From: Streptomyces stelliscabiei
Lineage (GTDB): Bacteria > Actinomycetota > Actinomycetes > Streptomycetales > Streptomycetaceae
Direction of reading: 5' to 3'
Assembly: GCF_014873495.1 (NCBI RefSeq)
Contig: NZ_JADBGF010000001.1
Span: 1,984,001-2,048,000, forward strand
Length of the DNA stretch: 64,000 nt
Part shown: in pieces, positions 34,885 to 44,795 of the stretch
Numbering within the stretch: position 1 is the stretch's first letter
Layout: the number at the start of each line of letters is the position of its first letter
Notes under the pieces: generated by a model
What the model saw: only the letters and a program-made list of their open reading frames with translations
Database searches by the model: none
What the model was told of the DNA's origin: nothing
Position numbers and translations under genes: made by a program

Positions 34885-34887
34885 CGT

Positions 34888-35736
34888 TCATCCCCGGGAG
34901 GCGGAAGCGGTTGGGGTGCGTCCGCCGAAGGAGGCGAGCGCGAGGAGCATGGCCCAGGTGACGAGCAGGCTGAGCACCGAGACGGCGACCGAGAGCTGGG
35001 CCTGCGAGCCGCTGACGTTGACGATCCACACGGCGAACGGCCTGAAGCCCAGCAGCTGGGCGACGGTGAACTCGCCGAGCACGAGCGCCAGGGTGAGGAA
35101 CGCGGAGTTGAGCAGGGCCCCGCGCAGATTGGGCAGCACGGCCCGCACCAGTGCCTGCGGCCAGCTCGCCCCGCAGCTGCGCGCGGCCTCGACGAGGGTG
35201 GGGACGTCCATGGCGCGCAGGCCCGCGTCCAGCGCCCGGTACACGAAGGGCAGCGCCATCACGACGTAGGCGAGGACCAGCACCACGGGGAAGTCGGGGT
35301 TCTGGACCGCCACGAAGGTCTGGAACAGCGGGGTCCTGGAGAGGTGTTCGGGTCCCCACTTGAGCACGGTGCCGAGCCCGGCGACGAACGCGATCGGCGG
35401 CACCACCAGCGGCAGGGAGCACACGACCTCCACCACGGGCCGCAGCCTCGGCGCGCCGAGCCGCAGCGCGACCATGGCGGGCACCATCAGCAGCAGGACG
35501 ACGGCGATGGTCGCGGCGGCCAGCTCCAGCGAGAGCAGCAGGCTGGACATGAAGCCGTCGGTGCCGAGGATCTGGCCGTAGGCGTCGAAGGTGATCCCCT
35601 CGCCCGGCACGTCGACCGTGAAGACCACGGACGCGGCGAGCGGGACGAGGAAGTACAGCCCGGCGAGGGCGAGGACGAGCGGACGCCACAGGGCGGCGCG
35701 CCGCGCGGCCGGGCGCCCGGGGTTCAGGCCAGCCAT
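34888..35736 (-). CDS. ABC transporter permease (second subunit)
   Basis: This 282-residue inner-membrane permease has six helices and the ATPase-contact EAA loop (LVEAARSCGASWPQALVRAV). It belongs to the polyamine/iron/phosphonate-type BPD permeases. I start at the ATG at 35736, which overlaps the end of the first permease gene by 13 bases; the open frame extends much further upstream within that gene but is its shadow. Confidence 0.93.
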   Translation of the reverse strand: MAGLNPGRPAARRAALWRPLVLALAGLYFLVPLAASVVFTVDVPGEGITFDAYGQILGTDGFMSSLLLSLELAAATIAVVLLLMVPAMVALRLGAPRLRPVVEVVCSLPLVVPPIAFVAGLGTVLKWGPEHLSRTPLFQTFVAVQNPDFPVVLVLAYVVMALPFVYRALDAGLRAMDVPTLVEAARSCGASWPQALVRAVLPNLRGALLNSAFLTLALVLGEFTVAQLLGFRPFAVWIVNVSGSQAQLSVAVSVLSLLVTWAMLLALASFGGRTPTASASRG

Positions 35737-36626
35737 CGCGCACTCCGTCGTTGCAGGGGCAGGTAGACGGCCATGACCAGCCCGGCGATCAGGACCATGT
35801 CGAGGCTGAGGGCGAGTGCCACGTTCTCCTGGCCGACCAGGACGTTGCCGGAGATGGCGTCGGCGATCTGCAGGGTGACCAGCGGGATGGAGCTGCCCAC
35901 CATGGCCGCGGCGGTGGCGTACGCGGCGAAGGCGCTGCCGAACAGCAGCACGAGTCCGCCGAGCAGCGAGGGCGCGAGCACGGGCAGGGCGACGTGGATC
36001 CAGTACTGCGGGCCGGTGGCGCCGTTGTTCTGCGCGGCCTCCCGCCACTGGACGCGCAGTCCGTCGAGGGCGGGGGTGATGGTGAGGACCATGAGGGGGA
36101 TGAGGAAGTACAGGTAGACGATGACCAGGCCCCAGAAGCTGTAGAGGTCCCAGCCCTTGTCGGTCAGACCCAGCCGCCTGGTCAGGACACCGGCGTTGCC
36201 GAGGGTGGCGACGAAGGCGAAGGCGAGCGGGACACCGCCGAAGTTGGCGAGCACCCCGGAGGCGGTGAGGACCGCCTCGCGCAGTGCCGGGAAGCGGGAG
36301 GTCACCACGGCCTGGGCGAGCGGCAGCCCGAGGAGGGCCGCGAGGCCTGCCGAGACGGCGGACAGCTTCACGCTGCCGAGCATGGCCGTGAGGTAGGCCC
36401 CCTGCACGGAGGCCGTCATGTTCGCCGTGGTGTACGAGGTGGCGCCGGTCGCCTGGTCCTTGACGGTGAACGCGCCGTTCAGCATGGCGACCGCGGGCAG
36501 CCCGAAGGCGACCGCGACGAAGACCAGCAGCGGCAGCACGGCGAGCCAGCCGCCGGGGCGGGGCCGCCGCTTCACGGAAGCGGCGGCCACCAGTGCCGTG
36601 TCGGCCTCGGTGACGACGGCGGTCAC
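35724..36626 (-). CDS. ABC transporter permease (first subunit)
   Basis: This 300-residue permease begins with a cytoplasmic tail then six helices, with an EAA-type loop near QWREAAQNNGATGPQYWIHV. It is of the same class as its partner and would form the heterodimeric channel. GTG start at 36626 overlaps the stop of the binding-protein gene (GTGA), so translation is coupled. Confidence 0.92.
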   Translation of the reverse strand: MTAVVTEADTALVAAASVKRRPRPGGWLAVLPLLVFVAVAFGLPAVAMLNGAFTVKDQATGATSYTTANMTASVQGAYLTAMLGSVKLSAVSAGLAALLGLPLAQAVVTSRFPALREAVLTASGVLANFGGVPLAFAFVATLGNAGVLTRRLGLTDKGWDLYSFWGLVIVYLYFLIPLMVLTITPALDGLRVQWREAAQNNGATGPQYWIHVALPVLAPSLLGGLVLLFGSAFAAYATAAAMVGSSIPLVTLQIADAISGNVLVGQENVALALSLDMVLIAGLVMAVYLPLQRRSARWLA

Positions 36627-37777
36627 CCGGAGACCGCCTTGGCCCAGCCCTGTCCGAGCGCGTCCTTGGCCTTGGTCTGCTGGTCCTCGGTCGGGAACTC
36701 GGGCGTGCCGGACACCTTCGGCAGCTTGGCCGCGGCCGCCGCGTCCAGCGTGCCGGCCTTCTCCATGGCCGGCATCAGGGCCGGGCGGGCGTATCCGGCG
36801 AGCCACAGGTTCTGGCCCTCGGCGCTGTAGAGGTACTCCTGCCAGAGGCGGGCGGCGGCCGGGTGGGGCGCGTCCTTGTTGATGGCCTGGGAGTAGTACT
36901 GGGAGAACTTGCCGTCCTCGGGAACGACCACCTTCCAGTCGACGCCCTTGGACTTGAACTCGTCGGCGTACCCGGCGTTCAGGTAGTCCCAGTCGATGCT
37001 GATGGGCGTCTCGCCCTTCTCGACGGTGGCCGGCGTCGACTCGACGGGCGTGTAGTTGCCGTTCTTCTTCAGCTTGGCGAAGAAGTCGAGGCCGGGCTGG
37101 ATGTCGTCGAACGATCCGCCGCTCGCCAGCGAGGCCGCCCAGACGCCGCCGAAGGCGGAACCGGACTTGGTGGGGTTGCCGTTGAGGGCGACCTGTCCCT
37201 TGTACTGCGGCTTCAGCAGGTCGGCGAAGGTCTGCGGGCACGCCTTCACGCGCTTGGCGTCGCAGCCGATGGAGATGTAGCCGCCGTAGTCGTTGTACCA
37301 CTGGGCCTTCGGGTCCTTCTGGCCCTCGGGGATGTCGGCGAAGGAGGCCACCTCGTACGGCGCGAGCAGCCCCTGCTGGGCGGCGCTCAGCGCGAAGGAG
37401 CTGCCCAGGTCGAGCACGTCGGGCGCCCGGTCCTGGCCCTTGCGCGAGGTGACGGCGTTGATCTCGTCCTGGCTGGCCCCGTCCGGGTTCTCGACCTCGA
37501 TCTTGATCCCGTACTTCTTCTGGAACCCGTCGATCAGGGCGCCGTAGTTGGCCCAGTCGCGGGGCAGGGCGATCGCGTTGAGCTTGCCCTCCTTCTTGGC
37601 CGCCGCGACCAGCGCGTCCAGGCCGCCGAAGTCCTTGGCCGAGGTCGCGGTGGCCGCGTTGACGCCGTCGCCGGTGGTCTCGGCCTCGGGGGCCGCGCCG
37701 CAGGCGCTGAGGGTGAGTGCGGCGGCGACGGCGAGGCCGCCGCCGATCACGGCGGATCTTGTCAGGAAGAGGGTCAC
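36623..37777 (-). CDS. ABC transporter substrate-binding lipoprotein
   Basis: This 384-residue lipoprotein has a signal peptide ending in the lipobox LTLSACG, so it is anchored by lipid on the outer face of the membrane. The mature part is an extracellular solute-binding protein of the iron/polyamine/2-aminoethylphosphonate class (WANYGALIDGFQKKYGIKIE, AQWYNDYGGYISIGCDAKRV, WDYLNAGYADEF). The ligand cannot be read directly. The operon enzyme suggests a phosphorus ester or phosphonate. GTG start at 37777 with GGAGAG; first gene of the operon. Confidence 0.9.
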   Translation of the reverse strand: MTLFLTRSAVIGGGLAVAAALTLSACGAAPEAETTGDGVNAATATSAKDFGGLDALVAAAKKEGKLNAIALPRDWANYGALIDGFQKKYGIKIEVENPDGASQDEINAVTSRKGQDRAPDVLDLGSSFALSAAQQGLLAPYEVASFADIPEGQKDPKAQWYNDYGGYISIGCDAKRVKACPQTFADLLKPQYKGQVALNGNPTKSGSAFGGVWAASLASGGSFDDIQPGLDFFAKLKKNGNYTPVESTPATVEKGETPISIDWDYLNAGYADEFKSKGVDWKVVVPEDGKFSQYYSQAINKDAPHPAAARLWQEYLYSAEGQNLWLAGYARPALMPAMEKAGTLDAAAAAKLPKVSGTPEFPTEDQQTKAKDALGQGWAKAVSG

Positions 37778-37820
37778 GAGCTCTCCAGGGGTACGCGCAG
37801 CGGGACGATCTGGGTGGAGC

Positions 37821-37836
37821 ACTTGTCTGAACAAGT
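37821..37836. promoter_or_regulatory. GntR/HutC-type operator
   Basis: ACTTGTCTGAACAAGT is a palindrome with perfect six-base arms (ACTTGT, ACAAGT), 44 bases upstream of the binding-protein gene, in the region divergent to the GntR gene. It resembles known HutC-subfamily operators of the form TTGTnTnnACAA. Confidence 0.7.
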
Positions 37837-38006
37837 TGGCCTCATTACGTCCGCGCTTCATATCACGCAGGTAAACTCCGGCGAAATACTCGTGCACGTT
37901 TTCCCGCACAATCACCGGCCGCGCGCGGGGTTCGCCGGTTTCTCCCAAGGCTCGCTAGGCTGGGCGCGCTGTGCACAGAGAGCGGCCGGACGAGCGGAGG
38001 GGGCGC

Positions 38007-38750
38007 ATGGCGGCGCGACACGAGGAGATCGCCGAGGAGCTGCGGCGGGCGATCGACCGTGAGGACTACACGGTGGGGAGTCTGCTGCCGCCGGAGACCG
38101 AACTAGCGGCCCGCTACGGCGTCTCGCGCGGCACCGTCCGGCAGGCGGTGGCGACCCTGACCGCCGAGGGCCTCATCGGCTCGCGCCAGGGCGCCCGGCG
38201 GGTGGTCCTGGCCGGCCGCCGCAGCCAGAGCTTCGCGGAGCTGCGCAGCTTCGCCCAGTGGGCGCGCGCGATGGGCCGCGAGGCGACGGGCCGGGTGGTT
38301 CTCCAGGAGTACCGGACCGCCACCGCCGAGGACCGCGTCCGCCTCCAGGTCGCCCCGGGCGCCCGCCTCCTGCACGTCCTGCGTCTGCGCGGGCTCGACG
38401 GGCGGCCCGTCCTGCTGGAGCGCACGGTCTACGCCGACTGGATCTCCCCCGCCGTCGAGCCGATCGAGGCCGACTGCCCCTCGGTCACCCAGCGCCTGCT
38501 CGACGACACGGGTCTGGTCTTCGCCTACGGCGAGCACGTCATCGACGCCGTGGCCGCCGGCGCCCACGACGCCGAGTTCCTGGCCGTGCGCCGGACGAGC
38601 CCCCTCCTGCGGGTCCGGCGCGTCACCACCACCCGGGAGGGCCGGCCGGTGGAGTGGTCCGACGACCGCTACCGCCCGGACGCGGTGAGCTTCAGCGTGC
38701 ACAACTCGATAGGGAACAACGCGCTGGCACGGAAGACCGCGGCCCCCTGA
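38007..38750 (+). CDS. GntR family regulator, HutC subfamily
   Basis: This 247-residue regulator has an N-terminal winged helix (EIAEELRRAIDREDYTVGSL, then PETELAARYGVSRGTVRQAV) and a C-terminal UTRA ligand domain (about 90-240). ATG at 38007 follows GGAGGGGG. Divergent from the ABC importer, with a matching palindrome between, so it very probably represses the importer operon until a ligand binds. PhnF- and PhnR-type relatives control phosphonate uptake, which agrees with the enzyme found in the operon. Confidence 0.92.
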   Translation: MAARHEEIAEELRRAIDREDYTVGSLLPPETELAARYGVSRGTVRQAVATLTAEGLIGSRQGARRVVLAGRRSQSFAELRSFAQWARAMGREATGRVVLQEYRTATAEDRVRLQVAPGARLLHVLRLRGLDGRPVLLERTVYADWISPAVEPIEADCPSVTQRLLDDTGLVFAYGEHVIDAVAAGAHDAEFLAVRRTSPLLRVRRVTTTREGRPVEWSDDRYRPDAVSFSVHNSIGNNALARKTAAP

Positions 38751-38763
38751 GGGGCCCGGCCTC

Positions 38764-39216
38764 TCAGGCGGGCGACCCGGAGGAGAACCGCCGCAGCAGG
38801 GGCGACAGCACGAGCACGGACTTGGTCCGCTCGACGAACGGCTCCCCGGCGATCCGCTCCAGCACCCGCTCGAAGTGCCGCATGTCGGAGGCGAAGACCT
38901 GCACCACGGCATCGGCCTCACCGGTGACGGTCGACGCGGCGACGACCTCCTGATACCGCTCCAGCCCCCGCTGGATCGTCTCCGGCGAGGTGTTCCGACG
39001 GCAGTAGATCTCGACGAACCCCTCGGTCTCCCAGCCGAGCGCGGCGGGGTCGACCCGGACCGTGAAGCCGGTGATCGCCCCGGTCGCCCGGAGCCGGTCC
39101 ACCCGCCGTTTGACCGCGGGCGCGGACAGCCCGACGAGCTGGCCGATGTCGGAGTAGGAACGGCGGGCGTCCTCGGCGAGGGCGTGCACGATGCGTTCGT
39201 CGAGAGGGTTCAGCAC
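38764..39216 (-). CDS. Lrp/AsnC family transcriptional regulator
   Basis: This 150-residue protein has the N-terminal helix-turn-helix LDERIVHALAEDARRSYSDI followed by LVGLSAPAVKRRVDRLRATG, and a C-terminal ligand-sensing domain (VEIYCRRNTSPETI, STVTGEADAVVQVFASDM). It lies 10 bases after an amino-acid permease gene and is probably in the same transcript. The phased TTGCG boxes before the permease and before davA are its likely targets. Amino-acid ligand inferred. Confidence 0.93.
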   Translation of the reverse strand: MLNPLDERIVHALAEDARRSYSDIGQLVGLSAPAVKRRVDRLRATGAITGFTVRVDPAALGWETEGFVEIYCRRNTSPETIQRGLERYQEVVAASTVTGEADAVVQVFASDMRHFERVLERIAGEPFVERTKSVLVLSPLLRRFSSGSPA

Positions 39217-39226
39217 TGCGGGTGGA

Positions 39227-40747
39227 TCACTTCTCTGGAGTCGACGGGGACGAGGGAGCCGATGGGGACGGCGGAGTCGAAGGGGCCGGGGCCGCCGCGA
39301 GACGCGAGCGGCGGTAGCCGTAACTGAAGTAGAACACGAGCCCGGCGGCCATCCAGACGCCGAAGACGACCCAGGTGACGGTGTCGAGGCTGCCCATCAT
39401 CCAGACGCAGAACGCCAGTCCCAGCGCGGGCAGCACCGGCGACAGCGGCACCCGGAACGTCCGGGGCATGTCCGGACGGGTCCGCCGCAGCACCACGACG
39501 GCCACGTTGACCAGCGCGAACGCGAACAACGTACCGATGCTCGTGGCATCCGCGAGCTGCCCCAGCGGAATGGCGGCGGCGAGCACACCGCAGAACAGCG
39601 ACACGATCACGGTGTTGACGCGCGGCGTCCCGGTCCTCGGGTGCACACGGGAGAACACCCTGGGCACGAGCCCGTCCCGGGACATGGCGAACAGGATCCG
39701 GGTCTGCCCGTACAGCACGGTCAGCACCACGCTCGCGATGGCGATGACGGCCCCGGCCGCCAGCAGCGTCCCCCAGAACGCGTCCCCGGTGACGTCCTTC
39801 ATGATCCCGGCGAGCGCGGCCTCCGACTCGCCGAACCCCTCCCAGGGCCGCGCGCCGATCGCGACGGCGGCGACCAGCACGTACAGCGCGGTGACGATGA
39901 GCAGCGACAGCATGATCGCGCGCGGCAGGTCCCGCTGTGCGTTCTTCGCCTCCTCACCGGCGGTAGAGGCCGCGTCGAACCCGATGTACGAGAAGAACAG
40001 CGTCGCCCCGGCCGCGCTGACGCCCGCCATGCCGAGCGGCATGAAGTTCTCGTAGTTGCCGGACCGGAAGCCCTGCACGCCGATGACGCAGAACAGCAGC
40101 AGGGCGGCGATCTTCACCACGACCATGATCGTGTTGGCGCGGGCGGACTCCCGGGCCCCGCCCAGCAGGAACGCCATCGCGAGCAGGACGACGATCAGCG
40201 CGGGCAGGTTGAAGACGCCCCCGTCCCCGGGCGGCGCGGACAGCGCGTCCGGGATGGTCACGCCGACCGTCCCGTCCAGCAGCTCGTTGAGGTACTCGCC
40301 CCAGCCGACCGCGACGGCCGCCACCGACACCCCGTACTCCAGCACCAGACACCAGCCGCAGACCCAGGCCACCAGCTCGCCCATCGTTGCGTACGTGTAC
40401 GAGTACGAGGATCCGGAGACCGGGATCGTGCCGGCCAGCTCCGCGTACGACAGGGCGGAGAACAGTGCGGTGAGCCCGGCTATCACGAAGGAGAGGGTGA
40501 CGGCGGGCCCGGCCTTGGGGACGGCCTCGCCGAGGACGACGAAGATGCCGGTGCCGAGCGTGGCACCGATGCTGATCATCGTCAGCTGCCACAGTCCGAG
40601 CGACCGCCGCAGCGACCCGCCCTCACCCTGCCCGCCCTCCGCGACCAGGCGTTCCACGGGCTTGCGGCGCATCAGCCGCGCCCCGACGCCACCGGACGGC
40701 GGGGCCGGCTGATTCTCATGCTGCGGGGGTGCGCCTTGGTCGAGCAC
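39227..40747 (-). CDS. APC-family amino acid permease (CAT type)
   Basis: This 506-residue membrane protein has 12-14 helices, the N-terminal GLWQLTMISIGATLGTGIFV and SYAELAGTIPVSGSSYSYTY motifs of the cationic-amino-acid-transporter branch, and GFDAASTAGEEAKNAQRDLP in the middle loop. Lysine or arginine uptake would fit the branch and the presence of DavB/DavA nearby, but this is an inference. GTG start at 40747 after GAAGGAG. Downstream, 10 bases away, is an Lrp/AsnC gene. Confidence 0.92.
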   Translation of the reverse strand: MLDQGAPPQHENQPAPPSGGVGARLMRRKPVERLVAEGGQGEGGSLRRSLGLWQLTMISIGATLGTGIFVVLGEAVPKAGPAVTLSFVIAGLTALFSALSYAELAGTIPVSGSSYSYTYATMGELVAWVCGWCLVLEYGVSVAAVAVGWGEYLNELLDGTVGVTIPDALSAPPGDGGVFNLPALIVVLLAMAFLLGGARESARANTIMVVVKIAALLLFCVIGVQGFRSGNYENFMPLGMAGVSAAGATLFFSYIGFDAASTAGEEAKNAQRDLPRAIMLSLLIVTALYVLVAAVAIGARPWEGFGESEAALAGIMKDVTGDAFWGTLLAAGAVIAIASVVLTVLYGQTRILFAMSRDGLVPRVFSRVHPRTGTPRVNTVIVSLFCGVLAAAIPLGQLADATSIGTLFAFALVNVAVVVLRRTRPDMPRTFRVPLSPVLPALGLAFCVWMMGSLDTVTWVVFGVWMAAGLVFYFSYGYRRSRLAAAPAPSTPPSPSAPSSPSTPEK

Positions 40748-40892
40748 GCGTGGCTCCTTCGTCGCTGCCGGTCAGGGCGGGTGAGGACCGCCGGCACCGA
40801 ACAGCAGGGGGCCACCGAGCAGGAGTCCCCGCCACGCCACGTACAGCGCTCGACCCTATGAGCCAGACCTTCACGAGCGTAATGCGGCAACC

Positions 40893-40949
40893 TTGCGCGC
40901 CGACGCAAGATCGTTGCGTTACCGGCGGGTGCGCGAAGCTTCGTTGCAC
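40893..40949. promoter_or_regulatory. Phased TTGCG boxes upstream of the permease-Lrp operon
   Basis: TTGCGC at 40893-40898, TTGCGT at 40914-40919 and TTGCAC at 40944-40949 are spaced 21 and 30 bases. The middle box is half of a perfect palindrome, ACGCAA-5-TTGCGT (40903-40919). The order and spacing match the boxes upstream of davA within one base. They lie 146-200 bases from the permease start. Confidence 0.6.
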
Positions 40950-40996
40950 GGCCGGTTCCGACTCCCGCGCGCCTTCCGGATCAGGCGCCCCGGAGG

Positions 40997-42610
<1,614 letters not shown>

Positions 42611-42790
42611 TCACGGGTGCCGCCGCGGTGCCGGCGGCGCGGCGGGCATCTCTCGCGTTCGACCCCCACCCGGCCCGCCGGGCCGGGTCGCACCCCGGAG
42701 ACACGCGATCGACCGCCGCGTACCTCCGGCCGCGCGCCCACCGGAGCCCGGCGGCGCGCACCACCCCACGGGCATCCGCGGGGCGCCCCG

Positions 42791-43810
42791 TCAGACCCCG
42801 TCGGGGTCCGCCCGGTTGAGTGCCGGCCGGGGTGTCTGCCCGGCCGTCAGCAGGTAGTCCGCCGCCGAGGTGTCGGTGACGAGGCTGGTCACCAGCCCCG
42901 ACCGCAGCACCGCGTCGATCGCGGCCGCCTTGCGCTGCCCGCCCGCGATCGCGACGACCTCGGGGATACGGCGGAGCTGGTCGGCCTTGACCGTGATGCA
43001 CCGCTCGCCCAGGTCGCGCCCGACACGGCGGCCCTCCGCGTCGAAGAGATGCGCGGACATCTCGGCGGCGACACCGAGGGAGGCGTAGTGGCCGCGCTCC
43101 TCGTCGCTGAGCATGTCGTGCACCGTGGAGATGCCCGCCTCCCACGAGCCGATGGAGACACAGGCGACGGTGACCTTGTCGAAGTACTCGAAGGCCCGCG
43201 CGATGCCGGTCTGGTGGCGCAGCGCGCTGGCGGTCGCCGCGTCCGGCAGCAGCATCGGCGCGTAGATGGGGTGGGCGTCGCCGCCCGACACCTGCGCGGC
43301 CCGCCGGACCGCCTCGACCGAACCGCGCTCGGCCGTCCCGGCGTCGTAGACCCCCGTCAGCTGCACCACCGTGCAGGGCGGCAGCCGGTCGAGGGCGGCC
43401 GCCATGTGGATGGTGGAGCGGCCCCAGGCGAGGCCGAGGATGGCGCCCTCGTCCACCAGCTCGCCGAGCAGGTCCGCGGCGACCTCGCCGAGGTTCTCGG
43501 GGTCGGTCGTCTCCTCGGCCTCCGCCGGGGACTCGACGACCACGGCGTGCCGCAGGCCGTAGCGGGCGCGCAGCGCGTCGGAGCGCTCCGCGTCCAGCTC
43601 CGCGGGGACGCGGATCTCGATGCGTACGAGATCCCGTTCGAGGGCGGTCTCCAGGACCCGGGCCACCTTGAAGCGGCTCACGCCGAACTCCTCGGCGATC
43701 TGGATCTTGGACTTCCCCTCTAGGTAGAAACGGCGTGCCATGGCCGCCGCCTGAACCAGCTCAGCGGGTCCCATCCGCATGGCTGACCGGCCCGCCGACA
43801 TACCCGACAC
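42791..43810 (-). CDS. SorC/DeoR-like sugar-binding transcriptional regulator
   Basis: This 339-residue SorC-family regulator has an N-terminal helix-turn-helix (ARRFYLEGKSKIQIAEEFGV and SRFKVARVLETALERDLV). A large C-terminal sugar-phosphate-binding domain follows (ILGLAWGRSTIHMAAALDRL, VVQLTGVYD, GVAAEMSAHLFDAEG). I start at the GTG at 43810 because GAGGAG lies six bases upstream; starts eight and two codons earlier are open but have poorer signals. It lies 161 bases downstream of rpe on the same strand, so a pentose-phosphate-related effector is plausible. Confidence 0.9.
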   Translation of the reverse strand: MSGMSAGRSAMRMGPAELVQAAAMARRFYLEGKSKIQIAEEFGVSRFKVARVLETALERDLVRIEIRVPAELDAERSDALRARYGLRHAVVVESPAEAEETTDPENLGEVAADLLGELVDEGAILGLAWGRSTIHMAAALDRLPPCTVVQLTGVYDAGTAERGSVEAVRRAAQVSGGDAHPIYAPMLLPDAATASALRHQTGIARAFEYFDKVTVACVSIGSWEAGISTVHDMLSDEERGHYASLGVAAEMSAHLFDAEGRRVGRDLGERCITVKADQLRRIPEVVAIAGGQRKAAAIDAVLRSGLVTSLVTDTSAADYLLTAGQTPRPALNRADPDGV

Positions 43811-43971
43811 GGTCATCTCCTCACTGCTCTTCACACATGGATACGCCGTTCATCCTTGCAGATCCGACGTTTTCGATCAGCCCGAAGGAATGTCGTTCAC
43901 GTTCCCTTGGCCCTCTATACGCACGACATGCCATACCCGCCTCGACGTTCGCACGGCCGCGCGATCGTGAT

Positions 43972-44658
43972 TCAGTGGCCGCAGGCCCAGCCCGCGGTCG
44001 CCGTCGTGGCCTCCGCCTGCGCCCGCAGCGCGCGCACCGCCTCGGCCGGGTCGTCCGCCCCGTACACCGCGGAACCGGCGACGAAGACGTCGGCGCCCGC
44101 CTCGGCGCAGCGCTCGATGGTGGACGCGGAGACACCGCCGTCGACCTGAAGCCACAGGTCGAGCCCGTGCTTGCTGATCAACTCGCGGGTCCGGCGAATC
44201 TTGGGGAGCATGATGTCGAGAAAGGCCTGGCCTCCGAAGCCCGGTTCGACCGTCATGATCAGCACCATGTCGAGTTCGGGCAGCAGGTCCTCGAACGGCT
44301 CGATCGGCGTCGCGGGCCTGAGCGCCATGGAGGCCCTGGCTCCCTTGGCCCGGATCTCGCGGGCGAGCCGCACCGGTGCGGCGGCCGCCTCGGCGTGGAA
44401 GGTGACGGAACCCGCACCCGCTTCCACGTACTGGGGCGCCCACCGATCGGGGGCCTCGATCATCAGATGACAGTCCAGCGGCGTCTCCGTCGCACGGGCC
44501 AGGGACTCTACGACCGGCACACCGAGCGTGAGGTTCGGCACGAAATGGTTGTCCATCACGTCCACATGGAGCCAGTCGGCGCCTTCGACCGCCTTCGCCT
44601 CGTCGGCGAGACGGGCGAAGTCGGCGGACAGGATGCTGGGGTTGATCTGCGCGGCCAT
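43972..44658 (-). CDS. rpe: Ribulose-phosphate 3-epimerase Rpe
   Basis: This 228-residue TIM-barrel enzyme interconverts ribulose-5-phosphate and xylulose-5-phosphate. Signatures are intact: [12 protein letters not shown], the metal ligands in [17 protein letters not shown] and [19 protein letters not shown], and [15 protein letters not shown] at 44658; the frame is open upstream but without family similarity. It is first of the rpe-sorC pair and is divergent from the MMPL gene. Confidence 0.97.
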   Translation of the reverse strand: MAAQINPSILSADFARLADEAKAVEGADWLHVDVMDNHFVPNLTLGVPVVESLARATETPLDCHLMIEAPDRWAPQYVEAGAGSVTFHAEAAAAPVRLAREIRAKGARASMALRPATPIEPFEDLLPELDMVLIMTVEPGFGGQAFLDIMLPKIRRTRELISKHGLDLWLQVDGGVSASTIERCAEAGADVFVAGSAVYGADDPAEAVRALRAQAEATTATAGWACGH

Positions 44659-44749
44659 GGGCCAAGCCTGCCATGCCCTCCGGGGGTTGCGGGCATCGGT
44701 CCGTCCTGGAGACCGTTGTTCTTCGGCTGCCGGCCGTCTTCGGCTGAGC

Positions 44750-44769
44750 GCGCAGTTCCCCGCGCCCCT
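44750..44769. repeat. Copy of a Streptomyces intergenic repeat
   Basis: These 20 bases are identical to 14121-14140. Here the repeat lacks the second arm that makes the 14121 copy a perfect hairpin, and it sits just upstream of the MMPL gene. Confidence 0.6.
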
Positions 44770-44795
44770 CACGGAGCGCGGTCCTGGAGGTCGGC

